From the NCBI GenBank assembly GCA_963579905.1, contig CAUZIZ010000025.1, positions 1-44,343 of the forward strand: 44,343 nucleotides of DNA, read 5' to 3'. The position numbers and the translations under genes were made by a program. Positions 18,546 through 26,709 of the stretch are shown piece after piece. The notes under the pieces were generated by a model. That model was not told the origin of the DNA, made no database searches, and was given only the letters and a program-made list of their open reading frames with translations. The DNA is from CAUZIZ01 sp963579905 (lineage in GTDB: Bacteria > Acidobacteriota > UBA6911 > RPQK01 > JAJDTT01). Numbering within the stretch: the stretch's first letter is position 1; every line of letters starts with the position of its first letter.

Positions 18546-18592
18546 CAAAGGCTCCTCTGGCGCGACAGCAACGGACAACGCGAGGGGGAGCG

Positions 18593-19851
18593 ATGGTGGA
18601 GCGAGTTTTCTGTTTTTGTGCCTCCTGTACCTGACATCGTGCAGCTCTTCACAGGCCAGCGAAACAAGGGAGTCGACCGTGGTTCAGCAGACCCTGATTG
18701 ACGTCGATCACAATCTAAGAATCCCAACCTGGAGTGTGGATTCCGAAAGTATCAACCTCGAGACCTCGCACCGCTGGCGAGTCCACAAATATGTGTTGCA
18801 TGGTGGCCGCCAGGAGGGTGTCGACATGCTCCTGGTGGACAATGGACGCCTCTCCTTCAAGGTCGTTCCCACCCGCGGCATGAATCTGTGGCAGGCGGAG
18901 TGCGCAGGCCTGCGATTGGGATGGGATTCTCCAGTCAAAGAGGTTGTCCATCCGCAGTTCGTGAATCTGAAAGCTAGAGGTGGCCTGGGATGGCTTGAGG
19001 GGTTCGGCGAATGGATCAGTCGCTGTGGCCTCGAATCCAACGGCGTACCCGGCAGGGACGAGGTTGTCAACAACACCGGCGAGACCATTAGCGTTGACCT
19101 CACCCTTCACGGGAAGGTCAGCTATATCCCAGCACGCAGACTGGAAGTGGTAATCGATCCGCCCCCTTCCAGAATGATCCGGGTCCGGGCTGTGGTAGAT
19201 GAGACCATGATGTTCGGCCCGCGCCTGCGACTTATCACTGAAATTTCGACTGAAGTGGGTTCGACCAGATTGACGATTCGGGACGAGGTCCAGAACCTGG
19301 CCGCGACGCCCCAGGAAATTCAGCTCTTGTACCATTGTAATTTCGGCCGCCCTCTGCTGGAAAAAGGGGCCCGTCTGGTGGTGCCGGCCAAACGAGTCAC
19401 ACCCCGTGACCAGCGGGCTACCGACGGCGGGATGAGCAGCTGGAACCACTACAGTGCCCCACAGCCAGGCTACGTCGAGCAGGTCTATTTTCTAGATCTG
19501 GCAGCTGACGCTGAGGGACAAACCGAGGCTCTTCTTCAGAATGCCGACGGGAGCCGGGGAGCGTCACTGCAGTTTTCCCTGAAGCAGCTTCCCTACATGA
19601 CGCTGTGGAAGAATACCACCGCTGAGGTGGATGGCTATGTCACCGGGCTTGAACCAGCAACGAATTATCCCAACCTGCGCAGCACCGAGAGGAAGCATGG
19701 CAGGGTGCCTCTTCTCCAGGGAGGAGAACGCTACCACGCCAGCGTCGACATCATCGCCCATCTCTCCTCCGAAGAGGTTGGGGCAACCCGGGAGCGGATC
19801 CAGGCACTTCATGCGGCACCGCCGATTGTCGACGAGGAGCCTCAAGACTAA
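18593..19851 (+). CDS. DUF4432 (aldose-1-epimerase-like) lipoprotein, start probably frameshifted
   Basis: The protein body is a galactose-mutarotase-like beta-sandwich of the DUF4432 family: LSFKVVPTRGMNLWQAECAG, GWLEGFGEWISRCGLESNG, LLYHCNFGRPLLE and WKNTTAEVDGYVTGLEPATNYPN are typical. The frame is open upstream into the preceding gene, but no ATG suits it. An ATG at 18593 with GAGGG before it encodes MVERVF. A one-base shift near 18608-18620 would join this to LFLCLLYLTSC, a lipoprotein signal with a lipobox Cys. So I infer a lipoprotein with an indel in its signal region. Substrate is likely a sugar, by fold only. Confidence 0.78.
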
Positions 19852-19890
19852 GGCAAGCAGGATCTTAATCCTACCTCAGACGTGCTGGCG

Positions 19891-20120
19891 CCATTCGAGA
19901 ACGAAACTTCGGTCGAGGATAGACGACATCGTGCGTCACTCCGTGGGGAAGAGTTGTCCAGCGCTCTCCTCGGAACTTGGCCTCATGTTGCTAACGGCTC
20001 AAGTCGTTCGCGGCTCTGTCGGACTTGGCTTCGTAACGCTGGTAGTTCACCCGTTGGCGGCACCTTCGGAGTACAGGAGACATGCGACGTTCAGACGTGC
20101 GACGAATTCTTGAAATCTCA
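19891..20120 (-). repeat. Dispersed 3'-end repeat, long copy 2
   Basis: This copy matches 9450-9650 over about 200 bp; the stretch from 19989 to 20066 is nearly identical. Its right end (GACGAATTCTTGAAATCTCA) supplies the stop codon (TCA at 20118-20120, read TGA on the minus strand) of the propeller glycosidase gene. It fills the space between two converging genes. Confidence 0.75.
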
Positions 20121-21509
20121 GTCCCGAAACCGGAATGAGTACAGGTCCGCGTTCTTGATCTCGAAGCGTACCTTCAACCCCTTCAAAGGCGCCTGGCCGA
20201 CGTCTTGTCCCCCCTTCCAGGACACGGTCTGCTGCAGCGAATCCCCCTGGAGCGGCTTGGAATCGTCCAGGGAAAAGCTCTCGATAGGCCTGCCCCTCTC
20301 ATTCTGTAACTCTACCCTAATACTGCCTCCTGGCCTGGTGGTGAAATTGACCTCGAGCCGCTTCCCAGAGAAAACCAGGACCTTGGTAATCAAGTTTCCC
20401 CCGTCGGATCCAGCCCGAGCCGAGACGAAGCCGTCCACACGGTAGGTGAATCGGCGGAGGCGACTGTCCGGACCTTCATAGTAGGCTTCGCTGGCATACA
20501 TCGAGAGCTCCTTGGGCTTGCCAGGAAGTGAAAGGATTCCCCAGGTCATGTAATTGCTGCGGTTACCGCCACGATCCTTGGGCGCATCTTCAGGTATCAG
20601 CGCTTTGGGCCAACGATGAAAACTTTTCCCATCGTGACTAGCCATCAAGACGGGCTCGACCCGACTTCCCTCTTCCGGCAGGTAACGTGTCGGAAATCCC
20701 AGCAGTATGTGAGGGGCACGGAAGTAGGGCTGTACGGTGTTCGTATAGAGATGCTCGTTCAGGGATCCAGGGTACTCGAGCAGCACGGGATCGGTCCAGT
20801 TGACAAAGTCCCTGGATGTCCCCGTCATGATGGCACGCACTCCGTCCGCAAAGATGCGGTGATACTCTCGATAGAGGCCGATCTCAGGGTCCCAGAAGGC
20901 CAGGTTCTGAGAATCGAAGGCGCCCTCGGTAATTACCGGGTAGTCCCGGATCATGGACCAGTGGATTCCGTCGGGAGACTGGTAGATGTAGAGGCCCTTT
21001 TCACCCCGAGGCCGGCCCCGAGAGATCGCCTTGTAACGCGCCTCCGGTGGAGCCCCTGGATTGCCATCCTTGAATACCACGAAGCAGTGGGTGCCGATCC
21101 CGTCCCAGACAATGTTGTTTTTCTTGGACCCATTGAACTCAAACAATCCCAGCTCCGGACGAGTCCAGTGGATGCCATCGCGGCTCTCGGCATAACACGT
21201 CACCTCGGGATGAGCTGGCTTCTGGGTGGCCAGATCAGAGTGCGACCCCCGATAGTAGATACGGTATCGATCGTCGTCCTGGAAAAGGGTGTAGTAGGCG
21301 CTGGTATTCCCCTCCCAGGGCTTATCGGTGACTAGGACCACTTCCTCCGGCTTCGGTCTGTGAACGTACAGTTCCACATCGCCCGTGATCCTATTGACGA
21401 CGTGATGATCTACGAACACTTCCAGGCGTGATCCGATGTTGATCGGCTCGGCTGCGAGGCTGGTCAGTCCAATGACGAGTATCGCGACAAGAAACACTCC
21501 CTGCTTCAT
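20118..21509 (-). CDS. Secreted five-bladed propeller glycosidase-like protein
   Basis: A 463-aa exported protein with a Sec signal (MKQGVFLVAILVIGLTSLAA). Repeated blade motifs such as YYTLFQDDDRYRIYYRG, AESRDGIHWTRPELGLFEFN and YIYQSPDGIHWS place it among GH32/GH43/GH130-like propeller proteins, common in Acidobacteriota and Planctomycetota. The C-terminal beta domain ends NADLYSFRFRD. It is distantly related to the protein at 39667-41355, which ends AKLYSYTF. I chose the ATG at 21509 because of the signal peptide and the AAGGAG site upstream. Catalytic residues cannot be assigned confidently, so enzyme activity is inferred from the fold. Confidence 0.82.
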   Translation of the reverse strand: MKQGVFLVAILVIGLTSLAAEPINIGSRLEVFVDHHVVNRITGDVELYVHRPKPEEVVLVTDKPWEGNTSAYYTLFQDDDRYRIYYRGSHSDLATQKPAHPEVTCYAESRDGIHWTRPELGLFEFNGSKKNNIVWDGIGTHCFVVFKDGNPGAPPEARYKAISRGRPRGEKGLYIYQSPDGIHWSMIRDYPVITEGAFDSQNLAFWDPEIGLYREYHRIFADGVRAIMTGTSRDFVNWTDPVLLEYPGSLNEHLYTNTVQPYFRAPHILLGFPTRYLPEEGSRVEPVLMASHDGKSFHRWPKALIPEDAPKDRGGNRSNYMTWGILSLPGKPKELSMYASEAYYEGPDSRLRRFTYRVDGFVSARAGSDGGNLITKVLVFSGKRLEVNFTTRPGGSIRVELQNERGRPIESFSLDDSKPLQGDSLQQTVSWKGGQDVGQAPLKGLKVRFEIKNADLYSFRFRD

Positions 21510-21824
21510 CTTCGGTAATCTCCTTGAAAGAAAAGACCCTGCGATCTCGGGCTCGCGACTCATCGCCGTTCACTCCGGAATCTATCGTGTCCAACCTTCG
21601 CTCAAAAAAACTGCAGCGCTCAGAAAATCCCTCCCAAGGTAGGTCGGCACCACTCGCACCTGACGCAATCGTCAGTGAGGACTGAATTAGAATCGAATCC
21701 CTTCTGATAATCAAGGGAGTCGGCGATCTGCAGATAGATCTGACAGCTTGTCCGGATTTCGAACTTGGAAGAATCGTGGATGAGCGTGGATGGAGGCTGA
21801 GCTACCTGTGGGACCGGTTTTACA
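21510..21824. other. Noncoding interval between TonB-like and propeller genes
   Basis: The 315 bp upstream of the propeller gene hold its ribosome-binding site and presumably its promoter. I see no hairpin, repeat or convincing small gene here. Confidence 0.4.
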
Positions 21825-22539
21825 TCAATCCGACAACAGCCGGAAGGGAACGACAACCGCCGCGATGACCGCAACAGGAGAGCCTTCCAAGAAGGTCGGA
21901 CGATAGCACCACTGCAACACCGCATCCACCGCCGCCTGCTGGAGCAGAGGTACACCTCGGACGACGCGGGCCTCCTCGATCTGCCCTTCCTCGTTGATGA
22001 GGACTTGGAGGATGACAATCCCCTGCACTCCTTCTCTCTCGGCCTCCCGGGGATAAACGGGTTCGACCTGGTGGATCAGCTTCCTTGCCTGGACATTGCC
22101 TCCTACTCGAATAGCACCTAGCCGGGGGGGGCTTCTCAATAGTGCTGCCAGCAGAACTGTCTTCGATCACCGCAACCCGGGCGGCAGAGGTTCGAATCGG
22201 AAATACAGGATAGCGTGGTCCCGACCGGAACCAGACTGCTACCTGCTGTCCCACTCTCAAATCGATGAAGCTCAGCTCACTCCGATATGCGGCCACAATC
22301 CTCTTGTCGTCAATCGTCAGGTAAGCTCGGTGACGACCGTTCGCCTTGACCAGAATCGTGCCTATATCGGGCCCTGGTCCGGAGTCACTCCTGGTGATCT
22401 CCTCGATCTTCCCCAAGATGTCAGGGCCTTTCCACGGCTCGACCCGCGGTCTTTGTACCGAAGCTCCCTCCACGGATTGCATCCCTGAGAAAACCTGAAA
22501 CAGAAAAAGTGTCAAACCGGCTAACTTCGTTGTTGGCAT
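21825..22539 (-). CDS. Energy transducer TonB-like protein (frameshifted at G8 tract)
   Basis: The N-terminus (MPTTKLAGLTLFLFQVF) is a signal or membrane segment, with AGGAG seven bases before the ATG at 22539. A small beta domain follows (GTILVKANGRHRAYLTIDDK). After a frame change at the run of eight G (22124-22131) comes a classical TonB C-terminal domain: RKLIHQVEPVYPREAEREGV, IVILQVLINEEGQIEEARVV and a CYRPTFLEGSPV segment. The fused architecture is about 238 aa when the tract is corrected by one base. Such proteins are abundant in Acidobacteriota. The TonB domain would contact outer-membrane receptors or act as a periplasmic module. It is divergent from the multicopper oxidase gene. Confidence 0.82.
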
Positions 22540-22754
22540 GGCGGGCTCCTGAGAGAAAAGGCGCAAGCTCTATCTCGGATACCGGGGCGACCTGCCTCCA
22601 TTCTACCAAGGAAGGCTCGACAAGTTGCCCGGGAAATATCTCGACATGAAAAGCGCATCGCCAATATAATCGGCCGCCACCACCAAGGTCCCCGTCCTTG
22701 CATTTGCGAGTGGGAGGTAACCCGATCCACTTTTGACCGACTACGGAGGATCAG

Positions 22755-24422
22755 ATGAGAGACCTTAACAGACGCGACTTTCTCTCCCGATCGGGTGCGG
22801 TTTTGGCAGGCGGTTCCGTCTCGACCGGTGCAGCGTGTGTTTCCAAAGACCAACCCGCTCCCCATAGCAAACGCTGGGACTTGAGAGCAGCGTGGATTGA
22901 CAAGACGCTGGACGGAACGAAAGTCCGTCTGAGGGCATACAACGAGGTGATACCCGGCCCGGTGATCACGGCTCGGCCCGGCGAACAACTTCATGTGCGG
23001 GTTCGCAATCGACTCACCGCGTACGACTCTGCGGGATGGAACGGAGACCACAACGTTCCACATATGCTGGATACCACCAACCTGCACCTGCACGGTCTGG
23101 AGATCGTCCCACATCTCTTCGAGCCGGTCGGCACTCCGGATACCACGTCGGAGATGATTGCGATCCCGCCCGGGAAAGATAAGGACTATTTCTTTCAGAT
23201 CCCGGACGATCAGCCGCCCGGCCTGTTCTGGTACCACCCCCACCACCACGGATCGACGGCGGTCCAGGCGGTCAGCGGCATGGCCGGGGGGATAATCATT
23301 TCAGGCGACATCGATGAAGTCCCCGAGATCAAGGCGGCCCGAGACATCCCCATCGTGATCCAGGATATCGGTCTCTTTCCCAGCGAGTCCGAGCCGGACC
23401 TCTGGCTCTATGAACCTCGGCAGAACGCGATTTGGAATACCCTCAAGAGCCAGGTCTACCTCAACGGCAGAGCGGAACCAACGCTTCAAGGAGGTTTCAC
23501 AACCGGCGATTACAAGCTGCGCTATTTCCTGATCAACGGCGAGCCCTTCTACAAGGAGGTCCACAACGAGGACAACCCTTTGGATCCGGTCGGCACCCAG
23601 CTCCCGGTGCCGCGTTTCAACATGAAGCCGGGTGAGGTGGCCCGGTTCCGGATGCTCAATGCCAATTCAGATGGCGTGACACCGATTGTCTTCGAGGACC
23701 ACGAGTTGCATCTCATCGCCCTCGACGGCGTCAACTTCTCGGAACCTCGGACGCTGCCAGTCAAGGGGATCGAAGGCAAATACGGCGATCAGCAGTTGCT
23801 GCTGGCCCCAGCCAACCGGGCCGAATTCCTGTTCAAGGCGAACGACAAACCCGGAATCTACCAGGTGGTGCAGTTGCAGCAGGATCAACAGTTCCTCATC
23901 AGCAGCCGGCGTGTGCTCGCTGAAATCGAAATCGCCGGCGATCCGGTGAGTATGGAGATTCCAGACAAGCTGCCGATTCCCCGCCGGCATTATCCACTCA
24001 TCAAGACCGACGAAGTCAAGCGCACCCGAAAGGTCGTTTTCAGCATGGGGTTTCCCCCTGTCCTCAATAAGATCGTCGGCCTCGACTTCATGGTGAATAA
24101 CCAACTCTACGACGAGGAAGCCATCGACATGACCGTCGATCTCGGCTCAGTAGAAGAATGGCGAATCAGCGTTCCCGACGAGCAGAACGGCGGATCCGAA
24201 GGCCACCCCTTCCACGTCCACGTTAACTCCTTCGAGGTCATCTCGATCGATGGCAAGGCCCAGCCACCAGGCACCATCCAGGACACCATTTGGGTTCAGA
24301 AGAATACAGAGGTGATCATTCGGATGAAGTTCCGTCAGTGGACCGGTAAGTCGGTCTACCACTGCCACATCCTGCCGCACAAGGACACCGGAATGATGCA
24401 GAACTTTCTCATCCGTGGCTGA
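22755..24422 (+). CDS. Multicopper oxidase, Tat-exported
   Basis: A 555-aa laccase/CotA/CueO-like oxidase, predicted to oxidise phenols or metal ions while reducing oxygen to water in the periplasm. The Tat leader is NRRDFLSRSGAVLAGG. All four copper-binding His motifs are present: NLHLHG (about 109-114), FWYHPHHHGS (about 158-167), HPFHVHVNSF near the C-terminus, and the YHCHILPHKDTGMM motif with the T1 Cys and an axial Met. GGAGG lies five bases before the ATG. It ends 34 bp before the HprK-like gene on the same strand, so read-through into the RiPP locus is possible. Whether it modifies the peptide is unknown. Confidence 0.95.
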   Translation: MRDLNRRDFLSRSGAVLAGGSVSTGAACVSKDQPAPHSKRWDLRAAWIDKTLDGTKVRLRAYNEVIPGPVITARPGEQLHVRVRNRLTAYDSAGWNGDHNVPHMLDTTNLHLHGLEIVPHLFEPVGTPDTTSEMIAIPPGKDKDYFFQIPDDQPPGLFWYHPHHHGSTAVQAVSGMAGGIIISGDIDEVPEIKAARDIPIVIQDIGLFPSESEPDLWLYEPRQNAIWNTLKSQVYLNGRAEPTLQGGFTTGDYKLRYFLINGEPFYKEVHNEDNPLDPVGTQLPVPRFNMKPGEVARFRMLNANSDGVTPIVFEDHELHLIALDGVNFSEPRTLPVKGIEGKYGDQQLLLAPANRAEFLFKANDKPGIYQVVQLQQDQQFLISSRRVLAEIEIAGDPVSMEIPDKLPIPRRHYPLIKTDEVKRTRKVVFSMGFPPVLNKIVGLDFMVNNQLYDEEAIDMTVDLGSVEEWRISVPDEQNGGSEGHPFHVHVNSFEVISIDGKAQPPGTIQDTIWVQKNTEVIIRMKFRQWTGKSVYHCHILPHKDTGMMQNFLIRG

Positions 24423-24456
24423 CAAGGGAGTCACCGAAACGCCAGGACGGGATTGA

Positions 24457-25377
24457 ATGGCTTGGAGCAAACACTATCGGGCCTTCGGATTCGAATTCGC
24501 TTCGGAAATCGAACTGCCAGGCGTTCCAGAGGCTTCGCCCCGGGGAACGCCTGAAGTCATCATCCGGCTAAGGAGCGTCCCTGAGGAGACACCGGCGCCA
24601 GATGACCTGGGCCCGGCTTGCGAAGCCGGTCCCGGACAGTTCTTGCTGTCCATTGACAAGGTCGCCCGATACTTCGTTCGCGATGGCCGAGAAATCGTCG
24701 TAGACCCACTTCCCGGGGCAAATCGATTGGAGGTTCGCTTATTCCTGAAGGGATCGGCTTTTGGTGCGCTCTTGCACCAGCGAGGCTTAGTGCCGTTGCA
24801 TGCTAGTGCGGTTCGAGTTGGGACGGGCTGCGTTGCGTTTCTAGGTGATACCCGCTCTGGAAAATCAACTTTGGCCGCGTTCCTGCGACGTCGGGGATAC
24901 CAGGTTCTCTGTGATGACGGCTGTCCCTTCGAGGTTCTTGCCGAAAGCCAAGCCGTCATATGGCCGAGCTTTCCAAGAATCAAGCTGTGGGCCGATTCGT
25001 TGGAGTCGCTCGGGATTGCTGTAGATTCAGTGTTTCCGATGCACACTGAAATGGAGAAAGACGAATTGCCAGTGGAACAGATTACTTCGCAGGAGCCCGT
25101 TCCTGTCCGCCGACTGTATGTCTTGCAGGAGACCAGAAACCAGGCTCACGAGGGAATCGAACGGATTAACAGAACAGCACGACTCGAAACTCTGGTGATG
25201 AGCACCTACCGATTTGGTTTCATGGAAGAATTGAGCCGGCAACTGCCACATTTTGAATCCTGTTCCGCTCTCTCAAACAGTACCTCCATCTACCGTTTCG
25301 TGCGCCAGCGTGACTTTGGCCGAATCGACGAAACCCTGGATTGGTTAGAACACGATTTCGAAGGTATTCCTGCGTGA
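24457..25377 (+). CDS. HprK-like kinase, probable lasso peptide kinase
   Basis: A 306-aa P-loop kinase of the HPr kinase/phosphorylase fold. Key motifs: LHASAVRV (115-121), Walker A FLGDTRSGKST (128-138) and the acidic pair in LCDDG (152-155). It lacks HPr-kinase regulatory features. Homologs in lasso peptide loci (PadeK, ThcoK) phosphorylate the C-terminal Ser of the precursor. The gene is followed 10 bp on by an oxygenase and then by a precursor gene, which supports that role. Precursor 1 (12146-12295) ends in Ser; precursor 2 as read does not. An AGGA site lies 10 bp before the ATG. The target is inference. Confidence 0.85.
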   Translation: MAWSKHYRAFGFEFASEIELPGVPEASPRGTPEVIIRLRSVPEETPAPDDLGPACEAGPGQFLLSIDKVARYFVRDGREIVVDPLPGANRLEVRLFLKGSAFGALLHQRGLVPLHASAVRVGTGCVAFLGDTRSGKSTLAAFLRRRGYQVLCDDGCPFEVLAESQAVIWPSFPRIKLWADSLESLGIAVDSVFPMHTEMEKDELPVEQITSQEPVPVRRLYVLQETRNQAHEGIERINRTARLETLVMSTYRFGFMEELSRQLPHFESCSALSNSTSIYRFVRQRDFGRIDETLDWLEHDFEGIPA

Positions 25378-25387
25378 GAAAAGGTCG

Positions 25388-26250
25388 ATGAGCGTTGACA
25401 AGGAGGGTGGATTCTCGATTGCCGATATCGTGGCTGCACCGGCGCTGATTCGGAAGGCGGAGAAAGCACTCAATCAGGCGACTCAAGCAGCACCCACCGA
25501 TCCGGAATTGTATCGACAGCTGGGACAACTGTACCGCCGGAGAGGCGATCTGGAGGCCGCGGCAGAGGCTTTCGCAAAATGGGCTGCGCTCGCCCATGGC
25601 GATCAAAGAGCTGCCTATTCCAGCGCCATCTTCTCGGGAAATCCCCTGCCGTTTCTGCGGGAGACCGGTCTACACGCGGCACCGTTTGTCCAGATCAAGA
25701 GCTTCTTGCCTAAGTCCAGGCGACAAGAAGTCCTTGATTATGTAATCAAGAAAGAAGATTACTTCGAACCTTCTCTAGATCAGCGCCAGAATCCAGAAAA
25801 AAGAAACACCCTGGCCTTGCCCGACCTTGGCAACCTTAAGCCGATTCTTGAAGGGTGGCTGACCGACGTCGCGCGGAGCTCCTTTGCGCGTCTGGGATTG
25901 CAGCACTTCGACATCAGCAGGATTGAGACAAAGTTCACGAACCATCTAGATGGCTGCTTCTTCCGGCATCACCAGGATGTGGGCCGGAACCAGCCTACGG
26001 TGAGACGGATAAGCTACTTGTACTATTTTCACCGTGCTCCGAAGCGCTTCGAGGGCGGCGATTTGCTCCTATGCGATTCGGATACGTTCCTTCGAAAGTA
26101 CAATGTGGCTGATTTTACCCGTATTGAACCCGTTGACAATAGCTTAGTCCTTTTTCCAAGTGCCGACTATCATGCGCGACACCAGTGGTGCTACGTACAC
26201 GAGACTTTGCCGACGGGCGCTTTGCGATCGCTGGCCACATCCATGAATGA
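25388..26250 (+). CDS. 2-oxoglutarate/Fe(II)-dependent oxygenase with N-terminal TPR, frameshifted near its end
   Basis: Residues about 36-70 form a TPR-like helix pair (PELYRQLGQLYRRRGDLEAA). The C-terminal part is a 2OG-Fe(II) dioxygenase of the prolyl-4-hydroxylase type: HHQD gives the HxD metal motif (H195, D197), FEGGDLLL is typical, and H262 in ADYHA is the third ligand. The continuous frame misses the expected ending. Restoring one base near 26171-26180 gives TPVVLRTRDF, then DGRFAIAGHIHE and a TGA at 26248-26250, with the 2OG-binding Arg. The true protein is thus about 287 aa. In this context it may hydroxylate the lasso peptide, as known oxygenases do in canucin-type loci; that is inference. 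Confidence 0.82.
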
Positions 26251-26298
26251 TGACGAAGGTTGGTCCGGCGGAGCCCACCCCAGAACGAGGCAGCGACA

Positions 26299-26424
26299 AT
26301 GGAGATCTCAAGAGAAACACTCAGACAATTCGCGCCCACGCACCTGTTGCGATGGGCAGACAAAGAATGCACCCTCATACTCGCGGATTGGAAGTACAAT
26401 CAGTGCGTCTCGTGGCACATGTAG
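26299..26424 (+). CDS. Small ORF of unknown function (41 aa) before the second precursor
   Basis: An ATG preceded by GAGG (9 bp) opens a 41-codon frame beginning MEISRETLRQFAPTHLLRWA and ending in CVSWHM. It lies between the corrected oxygenase stop and the second precursor, in a different frame from both. It has no lasso leader motif and no recognised domain. It may be a small accessory protein, a fragment of one, or chance. Confidence 0.3.
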   Translation: MEISRETLRQFAPTHLLRWADKECTLILADWKYNQCVSWHM

Positions 26425-26446
26425 ACTCGCAAGGAGAGAAAAACAA

Positions 26447-26704
26447 ATGATCGAGAATCCGGCCCCTCCCCTCCCCTTAGTAGTCCCCGATGAACGGCAA
26501 GTGGGGGCTAAAAAGAAGGCCTATGAGGCTCCGAGACTGCGGGTTATTGACGCTGCCGAGGCGACCCAACGCGCCAGCGGTCCAGTGAGTGATGGCATGG
26601 AGCTAATGACCTGTGATTCGGCTGGTGCTACCCAGAAACGTCGTGAGTTTTCACCTCGGAACGCTCTCAAACTAGCCAGAAAACCTAACGGACCGTTTCC
26701 GTAG
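26447..26704 (+). CDS. Lasso peptide precursor 2 (85 aa as read)
   Basis: The ATG at 26447 has AAGGAG ten bases upstream. The leader carries KKKAYEAPRLRVIDAAEATQ, with the Lys-rich, Tyr-x-x-Pro and Leu pattern read by PqqD-type B1 proteins and Thr at residue 40. The Thr -2 rule would start the core at Arg42 (RASGPVSDGMELMTC), with Asp at position 8. A start at Gly45 would put Glu at position 8. Either gives an eight-residue ring; Gly is the usual first residue, but the Thr spacing then departs from the rule. A DG pair after the ring acid matches precursor 1. The tail after about residue 60 is long and basic, which is unusual and may reflect a frameshift. The cyclase gene converges from the other side. 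Confidence 0.72.
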   Translation: MIENPAPPLPLVVPDERQVGAKKKAYEAPRLRVIDAAEATQRASGPVSDGMELMTCDSAGATQKRREFSPRNALKLARKPNGPFP

Positions 26705-26709
26705 CGGCT

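Noticed and set aside
25388..26704. One 438-aa oxygenase protein
   Set aside because: The expected oxygenase ending (GRFAIAGHIHE, stop at 26248) is in another frame, and the last 85 codons have their own ribosome-binding site and a lasso leader.
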